The notes under the pieces were generated by a model. It was given only the letters and a program-made list of their open reading frames with translations, had not been told where the DNA came from and made no database searches. Of a stretch of DNA of 64,000 nt, positions 41,341 through 50,634 are shown one piece after another. Origin of the DNA: Deferrisoma camini S3R1 (GTDB lineage: Bacteria; Desulfobacterota; Deferrisomatia; Deferrisomatales; Deferrisomataceae). The stretch covers positions 3,001,014 to 3,065,013 of the forward strand of contig NZ_JAFN01000001.1 of the NCBI RefSeq assembly GCF_000526155.1, written 5' to 3'. The translations under genes were made by a program, and so were the position numbers. Numbering within the stretch: position 1 is the stretch's first letter; the number at the start of each line of letters is the position of its first letter.

Positions 41341-43659
41341 TCACGCCTTCGTGACCTCTACCCTCACCCCCCGGAAGGCCACCTGGCCGGAGACCGGGCA
41401 GCGCGCTTCTAGGTTGGTGACGTGGTTGATGGACCGCCAAGCCGTGAAGGGGCTCTTCTCGCCGTAGGAGTAGGGCACGAACACGGTGTCCCTGCGGATG
41501 CCCGGCGAGACCACGGCCCGGGCGTCGGCCTCGCCGAACGGGGACCGCACCCTGACGCGGTCCCCGTCCCGAATGCCCAGCCGAGCGGCCGTGTCCTCGT
41601 GGATCACGCACACCTGGTCCGGTGCCAGGTCGTTGAGCCGTCGGATCCAGTGCGACGTGTGGCCCATGATGGCCCGGCAGGGGCGGCCGGTTGCCAGGTA
41701 GAGGGAATAGCCGTCCGGCTCCTCTCGTTTCCGGGTGAGCCGCACCCTTCGGGTGTACGTCCGGCCCTTCTGGAAGGGGGAGGGTACGAGCGCCGGGTGG
41801 TCGTAGGCGATGGTGGGCTCGCCCGCCGGCGCCGCATCGGGATCCGTGTAGTAGTGGGGAACCGCGCTCAGGCCGTAGGCCGCGAACCTCTCCTCGAGCT
41901 CCTCCGTCCAGAGCTCGATCTTGCCGCTCTTCGTGGGAAACCTCTTGTCCAGGAACAGCGTGCCCCGCTCCTCCACGGCGTTGCCGTCGACCCGGATTGG
42001 CGCCCGCAGGGCGTGGTCCGGCCGGGCCGTGAACCGCTCCACGGTGTAGCCTCCGGCGGCGCCGGCCAGGTTCTGGAGCTTCACCGGGTCCTTCAGATCG
42101 TCGGTGAACACCTCGCCCCATCCCATGCGCTGACCCAGCTCGACCCACCACCACCGGTCCGGCCGGCACTCACCGGGGGCCCGGACGATCTGCGGCACCC
42201 AGACGAACCGGCTGTCGTCGCTCACCGGGGCCAGGCCCCCGGCCTCGATCCACGTGGCCGCGGGCAGGATGTAGTCGAAGTAGTACGCGTTCACGTTCTT
42301 CGTCAGGCCGTTGTAGACGCTGATCTCGAGGCGGTCCATGAGCCGGCGGAGCCGGGACTGGTCGGGCCACTGGGTCAGGGGGCTTCCCGTGGCGATAAGG
42401 CCGCGGAGCGCGTAGGGGTACGCAGGGTCTTCGATGGACTCGAGCCAGCCCACCGGGTTCTTGCTGAGCTCCATCTCCGGCGGGGGCAGCTTCTCTTCGG
42501 GCAGGGGGATCCGCCCCGTGGACCGCCCGCCGTTGTTCAGGCAGCCATAGCCCATGGCCTTCTCACCGAAGTGGCCGGTGATGGCCGCCAGCAGGTAGAA
42601 CGCCCGGTGGGTCTGGACGGCGTTGGTGTGGTGGCTCAGGCCCGCGTTGCCGATCACGATCGCCTTGCGGGTTTGGGCGTAGACCTCGGCCAGGTCCTGG
42701 ATCTGCCCCTCGCCCAGGCCCGTGACCCCGGCCCCCCAGGCGAGGGTGTATCCCCGTGCCAGGATCTCGGCCCGGAGGCGCTCGTAGCCCACCGTGTGGT
42801 TCCGGATGAACGCGTGATCCACCAACTCACGGCTGATCAGGTAGTGGATCAGCGTCAGGGCCAGGGCCAGGTCGGTGCCGGGCCGGATCGGGAGCCACGT
42901 GTCGGCGTGCCCGGCGATCTCGGAGCGGCGGGGATCGACGACCACCAGTCGGCACTTCCCCTGGGCCCTGCGCTCCCGGAGCCGGGAGTGGATCACGGGG
43001 CGGGTGGCGGCCATGTTGCTGCCCACGAAGACGTAGAGGTCAGCGGCGAAGAAATCGTCGTCGGTGTAGGTCCACGGGGTGTGCCGGGTTCCCACCACGG
43101 AGACACCGGCCGGCTTTGCGGAGTAATTGCAGAAGGGGCCGGTCTTCTCGTAGTTGGGGGTGCCGTAGAGCCGGGCGAAGGCCGCGTTGAGCTTGCGGCC
43201 GTCCGAGGCGCTTCGGCCCGAGGCCCAGATCCCCAGGGCCCGGCCCCCGTGCCGCTCGCGCAGGGACCGGAGCTTGGCCGCGATCTCGTCCAGCGCCTGA
43301 TCCCATGAGATCCGTTGAAACCGGGCGCCGTCCCCGCGGGGGCCGACCCGCTTCAGGGGATGGGTGAGGCGAAGGGGGCTCTGAAGGAGCTCCAGGCTGC
43401 CCAGGGGCTTCACGCACATCCGGCCCCGGGTCACCGGATCCGCCGGGTTGCCGGTCACGTGCACGGCCTTGCCGTCCTTGACATACACGATCAGGCTGCA
43501 CCCGTTCTGGCACCACATGCAGCCGGTGATGTGTCGCTCCGCGCCGTCCTCCCCAGGGGACAGGGCCCTCGCCTCGGCATGGGAGAGAACCGGGTAGGCC
43601 CCCGCAGCCAGGACCGCCTGCAGCGAGAGCCGGACGAACTCCCTTCGATCCATCCGCAT
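41341..43659 (-). CDS. Tat-exported molybdopterin oxidoreductase (DMSO-reductase family), catalytic subunit
   Basis: 772 residues. A twin-arginine signal (DRREFVRLS) points to periplasmic export. The [4Fe-4S] motif is Cys47, Cys50, Cys54 and Cys82 (CMWCQNGC...GRMC), and Cys177 in GPFCNYSAKP is the likely Mo/W ligand. GNAGLSHHTNAVQTHR, GCLNNGGRS and RCPVSGQVAFRG lie in the bis-MGD domains. It resembles the thiosulfate/polysulfide/arsenate reductase branch, but the substrate cannot be assigned. No iron-sulfur or membrane-anchor subunit gene adjoins it. Confidence 0.9.
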   Translation of the reverse strand: MRMDRREFVRLSLQAVLAAGAYPVLSHAEARALSPGEDGAERHITGCMWCQNGCSLIVYVKDGKAVHVTGNPADPVTRGRMCVKPLGSLELLQSPLRLTHPLKRVGPRGDGARFQRISWDQALDEIAAKLRSLRERHGGRALGIWASGRSASDGRKLNAAFARLYGTPNYEKTGPFCNYSAKPAGVSVVGTRHTPWTYTDDDFFAADLYVFVGSNMAATRPVIHSRLRERRAQGKCRLVVVDPRRSEIAGHADTWLPIRPGTDLALALTLIHYLISRELVDHAFIRNHTVGYERLRAEILARGYTLAWGAGVTGLGEGQIQDLAEVYAQTRKAIVIGNAGLSHHTNAVQTHRAFYLLAAITGHFGEKAMGYGCLNNGGRSTGRIPLPEEKLPPPEMELSKNPVGWLESIEDPAYPYALRGLIATGSPLTQWPDQSRLRRLMDRLEISVYNGLTKNVNAYYFDYILPAATWIEAGGLAPVSDDSRFVWVPQIVRAPGECRPDRWWWVELGQRMGWGEVFTDDLKDPVKLQNLAGAAGGYTVERFTARPDHALRAPIRVDGNAVEERGTLFLDKRFPTKSGKIELWTEELEERFAAYGLSAVPHYYTDPDAAPAGEPTIAYDHPALVPSPFQKGRTYTRRVRLTRKREEPDGYSLYLATGRPCRAIMGHTSHWIRRLNDLAPDQVCVIHEDTAARLGIRDGDRVRVRSPFGEADARAVVSPGIRRDTVFVPYSYGEKSPFTAWRSINHVTNLEARCPVSGQVAFRGVRVEVTKA

Positions 43660-43799
43660 CCCCTCGTCCTCCTCCCTCCCCCGGAGACCCGCACCATCGG
43701 ATTTTCATAGCCTTACCATCCTGATATCCAATCGATAATCCGCATGGGGGGTGGAGGGAGGATCGGGACCGGCGATGGCGGAACGGGAGGGGCGGTCGG

Positions 43800-45482
43800 T
43801 TACACGGTCGCCATGGCGAGCACCGCCACGAGGATCAGGACGAGGAGGGTCAGGGCGAGGCTCGCGCCCACCGGGGCCCGGCGGATGCCCCGGGCCGTGA
43901 GGTCCCGCACCCGGTCCGCCAGGGCCCGGGCCGAGCGGTTGGCCAGGGCGTCGCAGGCCGAGAACACCCGGTTGACGCCCCCCACCACGAGCCGGTCGGC
44001 CACGGGGGCCCCCTTCCGGTAGAGCCAGTCGGTGTCCAGGGCGATCTTGTCCTCGCCGGCGAGCTTCTCCCGGAGGAGCCAGAACGCCACGAAGGTGAAC
44101 ACCAGGATCTGGGCGGTCTCGGCCAGGTGGGGCACGGTGTAGGGCCGGTACGCCATGGGGAACGGGAGGATCCCGTACAGGAGCCCGGGGGCCACCCCGT
44201 ACAGGATGCACAGGGCCGCCACGGCGGCCATGGCCGCCAGCATGTTCCGGGGCGCGGGGGCCGGCACGATGCCCCGGTCCCGGCCGAACCAGGTGAAGTA
44301 GGGGAGCTTCAGCCCCGTGTGGAGGAACGTCCCCACCGAGGCCAGGATCAGGAGCACCATGGCGGCGGTGTGGCCGCTCTTGCCGGCGGCGCTCACGATC
44401 ACGGCCTTGCTGATGAACCCGTTGAACAGGGGGAACCCCGAGATCGAGAACGCCCCAATCATGTACAGGGCCACGGCCAGGCGCTGGCGCTTGGCGAACC
44501 CGCCCAACTGGGTGAGCCTGCTCCGGCCGGTGGTCCGGATCACCACCCCGGCCCCCATGAACAGCAGCGCCTTGTACAGGATGTGGCTGAACGCGTGGGC
44601 CGCGGCGCCGTTCAGGGCGAGCTCGGTGCCGATGCCCACGGCGGCGACCATGTACCCCACCTGGCTGATGATGTGGTACGCGAGGATCTCGCGGATGTCG
44701 TTGGCCAGCACGGCGTAGACCACCCCGTACAGGGCCATGATCACCCCCAGGGGGATCAGCACGTCCCACCCGGCGAACAGGGTGGCCAGCACGTACACCG
44801 AGGTCTTGGTGGTGTAGGCGCTCAGGAACACCGCCCCGGTGACCGTGGCCCGGGGGTACGCGTCGGGGAGCCACGCGTGGAGCGGCGGCAGGGCCGCGTT
44901 GAGGGCCACCCCGGCCAGCACCAGCCAGGCGGCCGCCGACGCGCCCGGGCTGAACGGCGTGAGCGCCAGGGACCCGGTGGCGGCCACCTGGAGCGCGATC
45001 CCGGCCAGGAGCAGGCTCCCCCCGAACAGGTGCACCAGGATGTACCGGCGGCCCGCGGCCGACGCCTCGGGGGTGCGGGCGGCCCACACCAGGGCGGCCG
45101 AGGCCACGGCCATGACCTCCCAGCCCAAGAACAGGCTGAGGTAGTCCCCGGCAAAGGTCACGGCCAGGGCGCCCCCGCCGTACAGGAGAGCCGCCGCCTG
45201 CTGGCCGGTGTCCCGCACGTGCAGGGCGTACACGCCCCCCAGCACCCCGATCAGGGTGAAGATGGTGCCGAACAGCCGGCTCATCCGGTCCACCTCCAGG
45301 GGGACCAGCCGAAAACCCAGGTAGTCCACGCTCCACAGCACCCCCTCGGGCAGGGCCCACACCAGCGCCAGGGCGGCCAGGGGGAACAGGGGGAACACCG
45401 CCGGCCGCAGCCTGCGGGGCACCAGGGGAAGGGCGGCCGCGCCGAGCCACAGCACCAGGGCCGGGGGCAGCTCAGGAAGCAT
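43800..45482 (-). CDS. Mrp/Nuo-type antiporter subunit, third large (NuoL/N-like) protein
   Basis: 560 residues with about 14-15 membrane segments. The proton-antiporter domain is clear: the conserved TM5 Glu122 (LGWEVMAVAS), LPPLHAWLPDAYP and the Lys in SAYTTKTSVYVL. The lysine that normally precedes HxWLP is Asn195 (GVALNAALPPLH). A long C-terminal part carries a probable lateral helix. It starts at 45482, overlapping the 72-residue gene by 11 nt, and is the last gene of the antiporter operon. Confidence 0.85.
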   Translation of the reverse strand: MLPELPPALVLWLGAAALPLVPRRLRPAVFPLFPLAALALVWALPEGVLWSVDYLGFRLVPLEVDRMSRLFGTIFTLIGVLGGVYALHVRDTGQQAAALLYGGGALAVTFAGDYLSLFLGWEVMAVASAALVWAARTPEASAAGRRYILVHLFGGSLLLAGIALQVAATGSLALTPFSPGASAAAWLVLAGVALNAALPPLHAWLPDAYPRATVTGAVFLSAYTTKTSVYVLATLFAGWDVLIPLGVIMALYGVVYAVLANDIREILAYHIISQVGYMVAAVGIGTELALNGAAAHAFSHILYKALLFMGAGVVIRTTGRSRLTQLGGFAKRQRLAVALYMIGAFSISGFPLFNGFISKAVIVSAAGKSGHTAAMVLLILASVGTFLHTGLKLPYFTWFGRDRGIVPAPAPRNMLAAMAAVAALCILYGVAPGLLYGILPFPMAYRPYTVPHLAETAQILVFTFVAFWLLREKLAGEDKIALDTDWLYRKGAPVADRLVVGGVNRVFSACDALANRSARALADRVRDLTARGIRRAPVGASLALTLLVLILVAVLAMATV

Positions 45483-45690
45483 CGTAGTAGTCCTCCGGCC
45501 GCTGGAGCAGCGCCTTGCCGAGCCTCTTGGAGACGACCACGATGGCCACGCACCCCAGGAAGCCGAACAGGGCGTAGGAGCCCGGCACCAGGTCCCACCA
45601 CCGGGCATAGGGCGGGTGGGGCCCGAACGCCTGGGCCAGCACGGACCCGGCGGCCACGAGCCCCAGGGCGATCCAGCGCGTTCGCGTCAT
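45472..45690 (-). CDS. Small two-TM protein of the antiporter operon
   Basis: 72 residues with two hydrophobic segments (about 7-21 and 37-55) and a basic/acidic tail (KRLGKALLQRPEDYYD). The ATG overlaps the stop of the upstream antiporter gene (ATGA), and its own end overlaps the next start. This coupling marks it as a real subunit or assembly factor. I do not recognise the family. Confidence 0.7.
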   Translation of the reverse strand: MTRTRWIALGLVAAGSVLAQAFGPHPPYARWWDLVPGSYALFGFLGCVAIVVVSKRLGKALLQRPEDYYDAS

Positions 45691-47204
45691 GGCCCGATCC
45701 CCGCGGTCACGCCCCCGCCCGGACCGGCCAGCACGCTGGCGGTCACGGCCGTGGCGAGGTCGAAGAACTGGTTGGGAAACAGCCCCAGGGCCACCGAGAG
45801 CACGGCCACCACGGCGATGGGGATCACCATCGAGGCCGGGGCCTCCCGGCCCCGGTGCGGGTCCCTGGACGGCCGGAAGAAGGCCCGGTGGACGATGGGG
45901 AAGAAGTAGGCCGCGTTCAGGAGCCCGCTCAGGAGGAGCACCACGAGGGCGGCGATCTGGCCGGCCTCCAGGGTGCCCACGCACAGGAGGTACTTGCTCG
46001 CGAACCCGTTCACCGGGGGCACGCCGGCCAGCCCCAGGGCCGCCACGGTGAAGGCGCCCATGGTCCAGGGCATGTCCCGGCCCACGCCGTCGAGCTCGGA
46101 GACGTTCTTCTTGTGCAGGCTCACGTAGATGGCGCCGGCGCAGAAGAACAGGGTGATCTTCATGGTGGCGTGGTTGAGCAGGTGCAGGAGCGCACCGCTC
46201 AGGCCCGAGGGCGTGAGCAGGGCCGCCCCGAGCACGATGTAGGACAGGTGGCCCACTGTGGAGTAGGCCAGACGCTTCTTCAGCTCGTCCTGCCGCAGCG
46301 CCAGCACCGACGCCAGCACCACGGTGGCCCCGGCGAACACGGCCAGCACGGTGGCCAGGCCCAGGCCCCGCATCAGCTCGGGGCCGAACACGAACCCCAC
46401 CAGGCGCAGCACCCCGAACACCCCCGACTTGACCACCGCCACCGCGTGGAGCAGGGCGCTCACCGGGGTGGGGGCCACCATGGCCGACGGGAGCCACCCG
46501 TGGAGCGGCATGATGCCGGCCTTCACCCCCACCCCGGCCAGGGCCAGGACGAAGATCGCCCGGATCGTGCCGGCCCCGGCCCCGGCCCCGGCCAGGATGC
46601 CCCCGGGCCGGAACTCCAGGGTGCCGGCCACCTGCCACGTCCACGCCGTGGCCACCAGCAGCAGCCCCCCGGCCGTGAGGGCGTAGGCCAGGTACTTGCG
46701 GCCCGCGGCCAGGGCCTCGGGGGTCTCCTTGTGGATCACCAGGGGGTAGGTGGCCAGGGACAGGATCTCGTAGAAGACGAGGAAGGTCAGGAGGTTGGCC
46801 GAGAAGGCGACCCCGATCGTGGCCGACAGGCACACGGCGAAGCTCGCGAAGTAGCGGGTCTGGTTGGCCTCGCCGCCGGCGCGCACGTACCCGATGGAGT
46901 ACACCGAGGTCACCACCCACAGCCCCGACGCCACCAGGGCGAAGAACACCCCCAGGGGGTCGGCCCTGAGGGCCAGGGCGACGCCCGGGGAGATCTCGAA
47001 CAGCGTGACCTCGGCGGCCCGGCCGGCCAGGGCCCCGGGCAGGAGGCCCAGCACCAGGGCGAACTTGAGGACGGCCGCGGCCAGGGTCCAGGTCTCCCGC
47101 AGGGCCGGCCTCCGGCCGCTCGCCACGATCAGCCCGGCCGCCGCCAGGGAGACCAGCACCGCGAGAAGGGGGACCGCCGAGGGGTAGGTCTCGTAAGGGA
47201 TCAC
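45687..47204 (-). CDS. Mrp/Nuo-type antiporter subunit, second large (NuoM/MrpD-like) protein
   Basis: 505 residues with about 14 membrane segments. Key residues are present: Glu in LVFYEILSLATYP, Lys in GVGVKAGIMPLHGWLP, Lys in AVVKSGVFGVLR and HATMKITLFF. It begins 16 nt after the first MrpD-like gene. With the other two large subunits it gives three antiporter-type channels in one complex. Confidence 0.88.
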   Translation of the reverse strand: MIPYETYPSAVPLLAVLVSLAAAGLIVASGRRPALRETWTLAAAVLKFALVLGLLPGALAGRAAEVTLFEISPGVALALRADPLGVFFALVASGLWVVTSVYSIGYVRAGGEANQTRYFASFAVCLSATIGVAFSANLLTFLVFYEILSLATYPLVIHKETPEALAAGRKYLAYALTAGGLLLVATAWTWQVAGTLEFRPGGILAGAGAGAGTIRAIFVLALAGVGVKAGIMPLHGWLPSAMVAPTPVSALLHAVAVVKSGVFGVLRLVGFVFGPELMRGLGLATVLAVFAGATVVLASVLALRQDELKKRLAYSTVGHLSYIVLGAALLTPSGLSGALLHLLNHATMKITLFFCAGAIYVSLHKKNVSELDGVGRDMPWTMGAFTVAALGLAGVPPVNGFASKYLLCVGTLEAGQIAALVVLLLSGLLNAAYFFPIVHRAFFRPSRDPHRGREAPASMVIPIAVVAVLSVALGLFPNQFFDLATAVTASVLAGPGGGVTAGIGP

Positions 47205-47220
47205 GCCGGGGCCCTCCCCT

Positions 47221-48711
47221 TCACAGCCCGGCCGGCAGCATGGGCCGGATCAGGTGGGTGACGAGCCAGGCGTTGCCGAGCCCCAGGACGAGCAGGCCCC
47301 CGGCCAGCGCCACGGTGGGCACGAGCATCGAGACCGGCACCTCCCCCTCCTCGATCGGCGCGGGCGCGGCCGCAGCCCCCTCGGAGGCCGGGACCAGGTA
47401 CATCCGCTCCAGCACCCGGAAAAAGTACACCGCGTTGAGCAGGCTGCTCGCCACCAGGGCGGCCAGCAGGAGCCAGTTGGCCTGCTCCAGGGCCCCCAGG
47501 GCCAGGTACCACTTGCTGAAGAAGCCCGCGGTGGGGGGGATGCCGATCATCGAGAGGGCCGCCAGGGCGAACGCCGCCATGGACCAGGGCATGGCCCGCC
47601 CGAGGGACCGGTCGAACCACGGGATGTCGCTGTGCCCCCGCTGGGCCCGGAGGTTCCCGGCCACCAGGAACAGGCAGGCCTTCATGAAGGCGTGGTTCAG
47701 GATGTGGAGGACGGCGCCGATGAACCCCAGGGGCGAGGCCAGGCCGATGCCGGCGGCGATGTAGCCCACCTGGGACACGCTGCTGTAGGCGAGCATGCGC
47801 TTGAGCTCGGGCTGGAGGATCGCCATGACCGAGCCCCACACGACCCCTGCGGCGCCCAGGTAGCCCACCGCGGCGAGCAGCGGCAGGCCCCGGGCGTACT
47901 CGGGCTCGAGCACGTAGAAGAACAGCCGCAGCAGCACGTAGGCGGCCACTTTGGTGCCCAGGGGCGCCACCAGGGACGTGGCGGCGGACGAGGCGTCGGT
48001 GTAGGCGTCGGGCAGCCACCCGTGGAGGGGGAACAGGGCCATCTTCAGCGCCATGCCCACGCCCGTGAACGCGAGACCCACCATCACCGGTGAGAAGTCC
48101 TCCGCCAGGGGCAGCAGTCGGCCCATGTCGGCCATGTTCAGGGTGCCGGTCTCCAGGTACAGGAAGGCCAGTCCGAACAGGTAGAACGAGGCCCCTGCCG
48201 TGCCCATGACGAGGTAGCGGAAGGTGGACAGGGGGGCCTGCCGGCTCCCCACGGCCAGGAGCGCGTAGGCGGCGAGCGAGCTGATCTCCAGGAACACGTA
48301 CAGGTTGAACAGGTCGCCGGTGAGCACCATGCCGGTGAGACCCGTGAGAAAGATCATGGACGCGCTCATGAAGGGCACGACCCGGCCGGGGATCTCGGCC
48401 GCGGTGGTGCGCCCGCCGTGGACCAGGGCGGCCAGGCCCACCACCGCCACCACCGCGACCATGAACGCCGAAAGCCCGTCGAGCACGAACTCGATCCCCA
48501 CCGGCGGCGGCCACCCCCCCATCTCGTACGAGAGCGGGCCGGCCACGGCCACCCGCACCAGCCCCGCCAGGGCGAGCGCCGTCCCGGCGGACGCGCCGGC
48601 CAGGACCATGCCCGGGGCCAGGGAGGGCCGCCAGGCCCCGGCCAGGGGGATGAGCAGGGCCGTGACCAGGTAGGTGAGGGGAATCAGGGCGGGCAGGTTC
48701 GCGGCGATCAT
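47221..48711 (-). CDS. mrpD: Na+/H+ antiporter subunit MrpD
   Basis: 496 residues. This is the most typical MrpD/MnhD of the three: Glu in YVFLEISSLAAYALLA, Lys in GMALKMALFPLHGWLPDAY, TKVAAYVLLRLFFYV and NHAFMKACLFLVAG. Its ATG overlaps the mrpC stop (ATGA). MrpD is one of the two ion-translocating subunits in Mrp complexes. Confidence 0.9.
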   Translation of the reverse strand: MIAANLPALIPLTYLVTALLIPLAGAWRPSLAPGMVLAGASAGTALALAGLVRVAVAGPLSYEMGGWPPPVGIEFVLDGLSAFMVAVVAVVGLAALVHGGRTTAAEIPGRVVPFMSASMIFLTGLTGMVLTGDLFNLYVFLEISSLAAYALLAVGSRQAPLSTFRYLVMGTAGASFYLFGLAFLYLETGTLNMADMGRLLPLAEDFSPVMVGLAFTGVGMALKMALFPLHGWLPDAYTDASSAATSLVAPLGTKVAAYVLLRLFFYVLEPEYARGLPLLAAVGYLGAAGVVWGSVMAILQPELKRMLAYSSVSQVGYIAAGIGLASPLGFIGAVLHILNHAFMKACLFLVAGNLRAQRGHSDIPWFDRSLGRAMPWSMAAFALAALSMIGIPPTAGFFSKWYLALGALEQANWLLLAALVASSLLNAVYFFRVLERMYLVPASEGAAAAPAPIEEGEVPVSMLVPTVALAGGLLVLGLGNAWLVTHLIRPMLPAGL

Positions 48712-49076
48712 CGCATCCGCTCCAGCAGCTCCTCCTCGTCCAGGGTGCCGTAGGAGCGGTGGATCGCGATGATCAGGGCGAAGGCCACCCCCAGGGTGAC
48801 CACGGCCACCACGATGGCCGTGAGCATCAGGGTGTGGGGCAGGGGGTTCACGTACCGGCTCGGGTCGGCCATGCCCAGACGCTCGTCGTAGATCGGCACG
48901 CTCCCCCCGGCCCGGTAGGCGCCCACGAGCCAGAACAGGATGATCGAGGTCTGGAGGATCGTCATCCCGATCAGTTTCTTCACGAGGTTTCGCTTCGCGA
49001 GCATCCCGTAGAACCCGATCACGGTCAGGGTCGCCAGGAAGTAGTAGGCGAAGTGTCCCTCAAGGTTCTCAAGCAT
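48708..49076 (-). CDS. mrpC: Na+/H+ antiporter subunit MrpC (NuoK-like)
   Basis: 122 residues with three membrane segments, like MrpC/MnhC and NuoK. FYGMLAKRNLVKKLIGMTIL and DPLPHTLMLTAIVVAVV-like text (here NPLPHTLMLTAIVVAVVTL) are diagnostic. The start overlaps the mrpB end by 8 nt. Confidence 0.9.
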   Translation of the reverse strand: MLENLEGHFAYYFLATLTVIGFYGMLAKRNLVKKLIGMTILQTSIILFWLVGAYRAGGSVPIYDERLGMADPSRYVNPLPHTLMLTAIVVAVVTLGVAFALIIAIHRSYGTLDEEELLERMR

Positions 49077-49509
49077 CGTCTTCGTCCCCGAGGAGCTCGT
49101 CGTAGATGGCGGTCAGCACCGCCGCCACCGCGATCGCGACCCCCACCTCGATCACCAGGATCATCAGGGAGCGCAGCTCAACCGGGGTGAACCCCGGCAG
49201 GGGCACGCGGCCGTGGTCCAGGAAGCTGCCGCCGGTGAGGAACGCCGCGGCGCCCACGGCCGCGAACAGCAGCACCCCGACCGCCCCCAGCAGAAGCCCG
49301 GCCCGGCGGGGGACCTGTCGCTGGCCGGCGTCGCTGCCCGCGGCGAGGCGCACCAGGACGAAGCTCGCGGCCAGGAGCACGCCGCCCTGGAACCCTCCGC
49401 CGGGGCTGTAGTGGCCGTGGAACACCACGTACAGGGCGAACAGCTGGATCACCGGCGCCAGGCCCCGGGCGGCCAGCACCACCACCAGGCTGCGCGACGG
49501 CGTCCTCAC
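49069..49509 (-). CDS. mrpB: Na+/H+ antiporter subunit MrpB
   Basis: 146 residues with four membrane segments. LARGLAPVIQLFALYVVFHG-like opening text, GHYSPGGGFQGGVLLA and MILVIEVGVAIAVAAVL match MnhB. The GTG start overlaps the upstream stop (GTGA). Confidence 0.88.
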   Translation of the reverse strand: MRTPSRSLVVVLAARGLAPVIQLFALYVVFHGHYSPGGGFQGGVLLAASFVLVRLAAGSDAGQRQVPRRAGLLLGAVGVLLFAAVGAAAFLTGGSFLDHGRVPLPGFTPVELRSLMILVIEVGVAIAVAAVLTAIYDELLGDEDDA

Positions 49510-49799
49510 GGCCGCCTCCGCAGGATCAGCACGCAGGCGACGCCCCCGGTGAACACCACCAGCGTCTCCCCCAGGGTGTCCATGCTCCGGTAGTCGGCCA
49601 GCACCGCGGTGACCACGTTGGGGGTGGCCGCGTCCTCCAGGGCGTGCTCCAGGTAGTAGGTTCCGGCGCCGGGGGTGCCGACCGGGCTGGTGCGCCGGTG
49701 GGCCGGCGCGGCCGGGTCCCCCCGGCTGGGCAGGTGCCCCACGGCGTACAGGAGCACCGCGGCCAGTCCGGCCAGCACGAAGAGGTCTCGGAGTCTCAA
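49506..49799 (-). CDS. MbhE-like antiporter subunit
   Basis: 97 residues from a TTG that overlaps the upstream stop (TTGA). One N-terminal membrane helix, a loop (TYYLEHALEDAATPNVVTA) and the block VLADYRSMDTLGETLVVFTG are seen. The last block is characteristic of the MbhE domain, which in full-length MrpA lies near the C-terminus. Here it is a separate gene. Confidence 0.8.
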   Translation of the reverse strand: MRLRDLFVLAGLAAVLLYAVGHLPSRGDPAAPAHRRTSPVGTPGAGTYYLEHALEDAATPNVVTAVLADYRSMDTLGETLVVFTGGVACVLILRRRP

Positions 49800-50041
49800 T
49801 CCGTGCTCCTTCGGGCCGTGCGGAAGATGGCCACGATGTAGAGCACCCCCACCAGGCCCGCCCCCACCACCGCCTCGGTGAACGCCACGTCCACGGCCCC
49901 CACCGAGAGCATGAGCAGGGCGCACACGAAGCTGAACGCGGTCAGGATGACCGAGGCGGCCAGGAGGCTGTGGACCTCCAGGGCGGCCAGGGCGGTCACC
50001 ACGAGCACCACGTACAGGATCAGCTCGATCGGCCAGGTCAT
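49796..50041 (-). CDS. MbhD-like (DUF4040) antiporter subunit
   Basis: 81 residues with two or three membrane helices; ASVILTAFSFVCALLMLSVG and AFTEAVVGAGLVGVLYIVAI match the MbhD/DUF4040 domain found at the C-terminus of MrpA or as a separate Mbh hydrogenase subunit. The ATG overlaps the mrpG stop (ATGA). Confidence 0.82.
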   Translation of the reverse strand: MTWPIELILYVVLVVTALAALEVHSLLAASVILTAFSFVCALLMLSVGAVDVAFTEAVVGAGLVGVLYIVAIFRTARRSTD

Positions 50042-50364
50042 CGGCGCGCCCCCCCTGCCCCGGGGGGCCGCCAGGGCCCCAGACCCGAGCGCACCGCGGC
50101 CCGGGCCAGGGCGTGGACGGCCACCGGGCTCGACACGGCCACGAAGGCGATCACCAACACCAGCTTGAGCCCGCTGACGGTGGGGCCCTCGTGAAGCGCC
50201 AGGCCCCCCAGGCACAGCATCATCCCCACGCTGTCCACCTTGCCCGAGGCGTGGGTGCGGGTGAAGAAGTCGGGCAGGCGCACGAGCCCCAGGCTCCCGA
50301 CGAGCATGAACAGGACCCCCGAGCCGAACAGGATGATCGCGGCGGTCTCACGCAGGGCGTTCAC
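50038..50364 (-). CDS. mrpG: Na+/H+ antiporter subunit MrpG
   Basis: 108 residues with three membrane helices. GSLGLVRLPDFFTRTHA is the MrpG/PhaG signature. The GTG start overlaps the mrpF stop (GTGA). Confidence 0.9.
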   Translation of the reverse strand: MNALRETAAIILFGSGVLFMLVGSLGLVRLPDFFTRTHASGKVDSVGMMLCLGGLALHEGPTVSGLKLVLVIAFVAVSSPVAVHALARAAVRSGLGPWRPPGAGGARR

Positions 50365-50630
50365 CGGCTCACCTCCTCGGAGGAGAAGTACTTCTCGATG
50401 GCCACGGCGCCCACGAAGTTCAGGATGGCGTAGCCCAGGGCGATGTCGAGGAACATCTCGATGCGGCCGAAGGCGAACCCGAACAGGCACGAGATCACGA
50501 TGGTCTTGCTGCCGATGACCGAGGCCCCCAGCAACCGGTCGAACACCGTGGGCCCCCGCAGCACCCGGTACAGGGGGGGTAGCAGGATCACCGCCAGAAA
50601 CGCGGCCAAGGGCGTGTAGAGGGTTTCCAC
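50361..50630 (-). CDS. mrpF: Na+/H+ antiporter subunit MrpF
   Basis: 89 residues with three membrane helices. LYRVLRGPTVFDRLLGASVI and DIALGYAILNFVGAVAIEKY are typical of MrpF/MnhF. It starts 4 nt after the mrpE stop. Confidence 0.9.
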   Translation of the reverse strand: METLYTPLAAFLAVILLPPLYRVLRGPTVFDRLLGASVIGSKTIVISCLFGFAFGRIEMFLDIALGYAILNFVGAVAIEKYFSSEEVSR

Positions 50631-50634
50631 GGCG

